34,108 nt of DNA. Source: CAZTPJ01 sp964614515 (GTDB lineage Bacteria > Planctomycetota > Phycisphaerae > Phycisphaerales > UBA1924). Location of the stretch: positions 1-34,108 of the forward strand of contig CAZTPJ010000040.1 in the NCBI GenBank assembly GCA_964614515.1, given 5' to 3'. Positions 33,983 to 34,108 of this stretch are shown in pieces; position 1 is the stretch's first letter, and every line of letters starts with the position of its first letter. Below the pieces are notes generated by a model. The model was not told where the DNA came from, did no database searches, and saw only the letters and a list, made by a program, of their open reading frames with translations. The position numbers were made by a program, and so were the translations under genes.

Positions 33983-34108
33983 ATGCGTACACGACGAATC
34001 GAACTCGACGGCGAAGCGGGCCATGTGGCCATCGAGCGTTTGCCCGACGGCGGCATCCGCATCGACTCAATCGTCCGCTCGCCCAAGCGCGGCGAGCAGG
34101 CGTGGGCG
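33983..34108 (+). CDS. N-terminal part of an unknown protein (partial)
   Basis: An open frame running off the right edge, giving 42 residues that begin MRTRRIELDGEAGHVAIERL and continue with PDGGIRIDSIVRSPKRGEQAWA. AGGAG at 33971-33975 lies seven bases before the ATG, a good ribosome-binding site. The beta-rich, charged start does not identify a family. A bulged hairpin sits just upstream. Confidence 0.65.
   Translation, partial: MRTRRIELDGEAGHVAIERLPDGGIRIDSIVRSPKRGEQAWA

Overview
The window is GC-rich bacterial DNA, most likely from a planctomycete of the Phycisphaerae type. No taxonomic marker gene is present, so this is inferred from content: an ECF sigma factor beside a membrane Ser/Thr kinase carrying WD40 repeats, large secreted proteins with Cys-containing dockerin-like modules (D-x-D-x-S-T-G...D-I-F-D-F-L), a GxxExxY protein, and intergenic regions full of small hairpin repeats. 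No rRNA, tRNA, CRISPR array or transposase gene was found.

Region 1 (1-7347, + strand) is a protein-folding cluster: the tail of an unknown gene, a sulfotransferase, groES, a second related sulfotransferase that overlaps groES by 4 nt, groEL, a GxxExxY protein, dnaJ, grpE, an FmdB-type zinc-ribbon protein and acpS. dnaK is absent from the window, and I saw no CIRCE operator before groES or groEL.

Region 2 (about 7350-8505) is mostly non-coding. It has one possible small gene on the - strand and a block of hairpin and tandem repeats.

Region 3 (8505-12413, - strand) is a compact unit of dnaB followed by two related secreted HExxH metalloproteases, joined by 23-nt and 4-nt overlaps. A divergent HDOD-domain gene (12648-13889, +) follows.

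Region 4 (13897-17850, - strand) holds an RlmN-type radical SAM rRNA methylase with four in-frame 30-bp repeats. Downstream of it is a 906-residue protein joining an alpha/beta-hydrolase, a multi-pass membrane region and an ATP-grasp domain.

Region 5 (18403-24376, - strand) is a signalling cluster. An ECF sigma factor is followed 12 nt later by a zinc-finger/kinase/membrane/WD40 protein, then a small unknown protein and a Kelch-like propeller protein, with two strong hairpins between them.

Region 6 (24886-33541, + strand) encodes three large, probably exported repeat proteins: a YWTD-propeller protein with an internal dockerin-like module and a second propeller, a LamG-type protein, and a seven-unit RCC1 propeller protein. 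A 30-nt exact copy of dockerin coding sequence lies stranded downstream of the last one. The window ends in the first 42 codons of an unknown gene.
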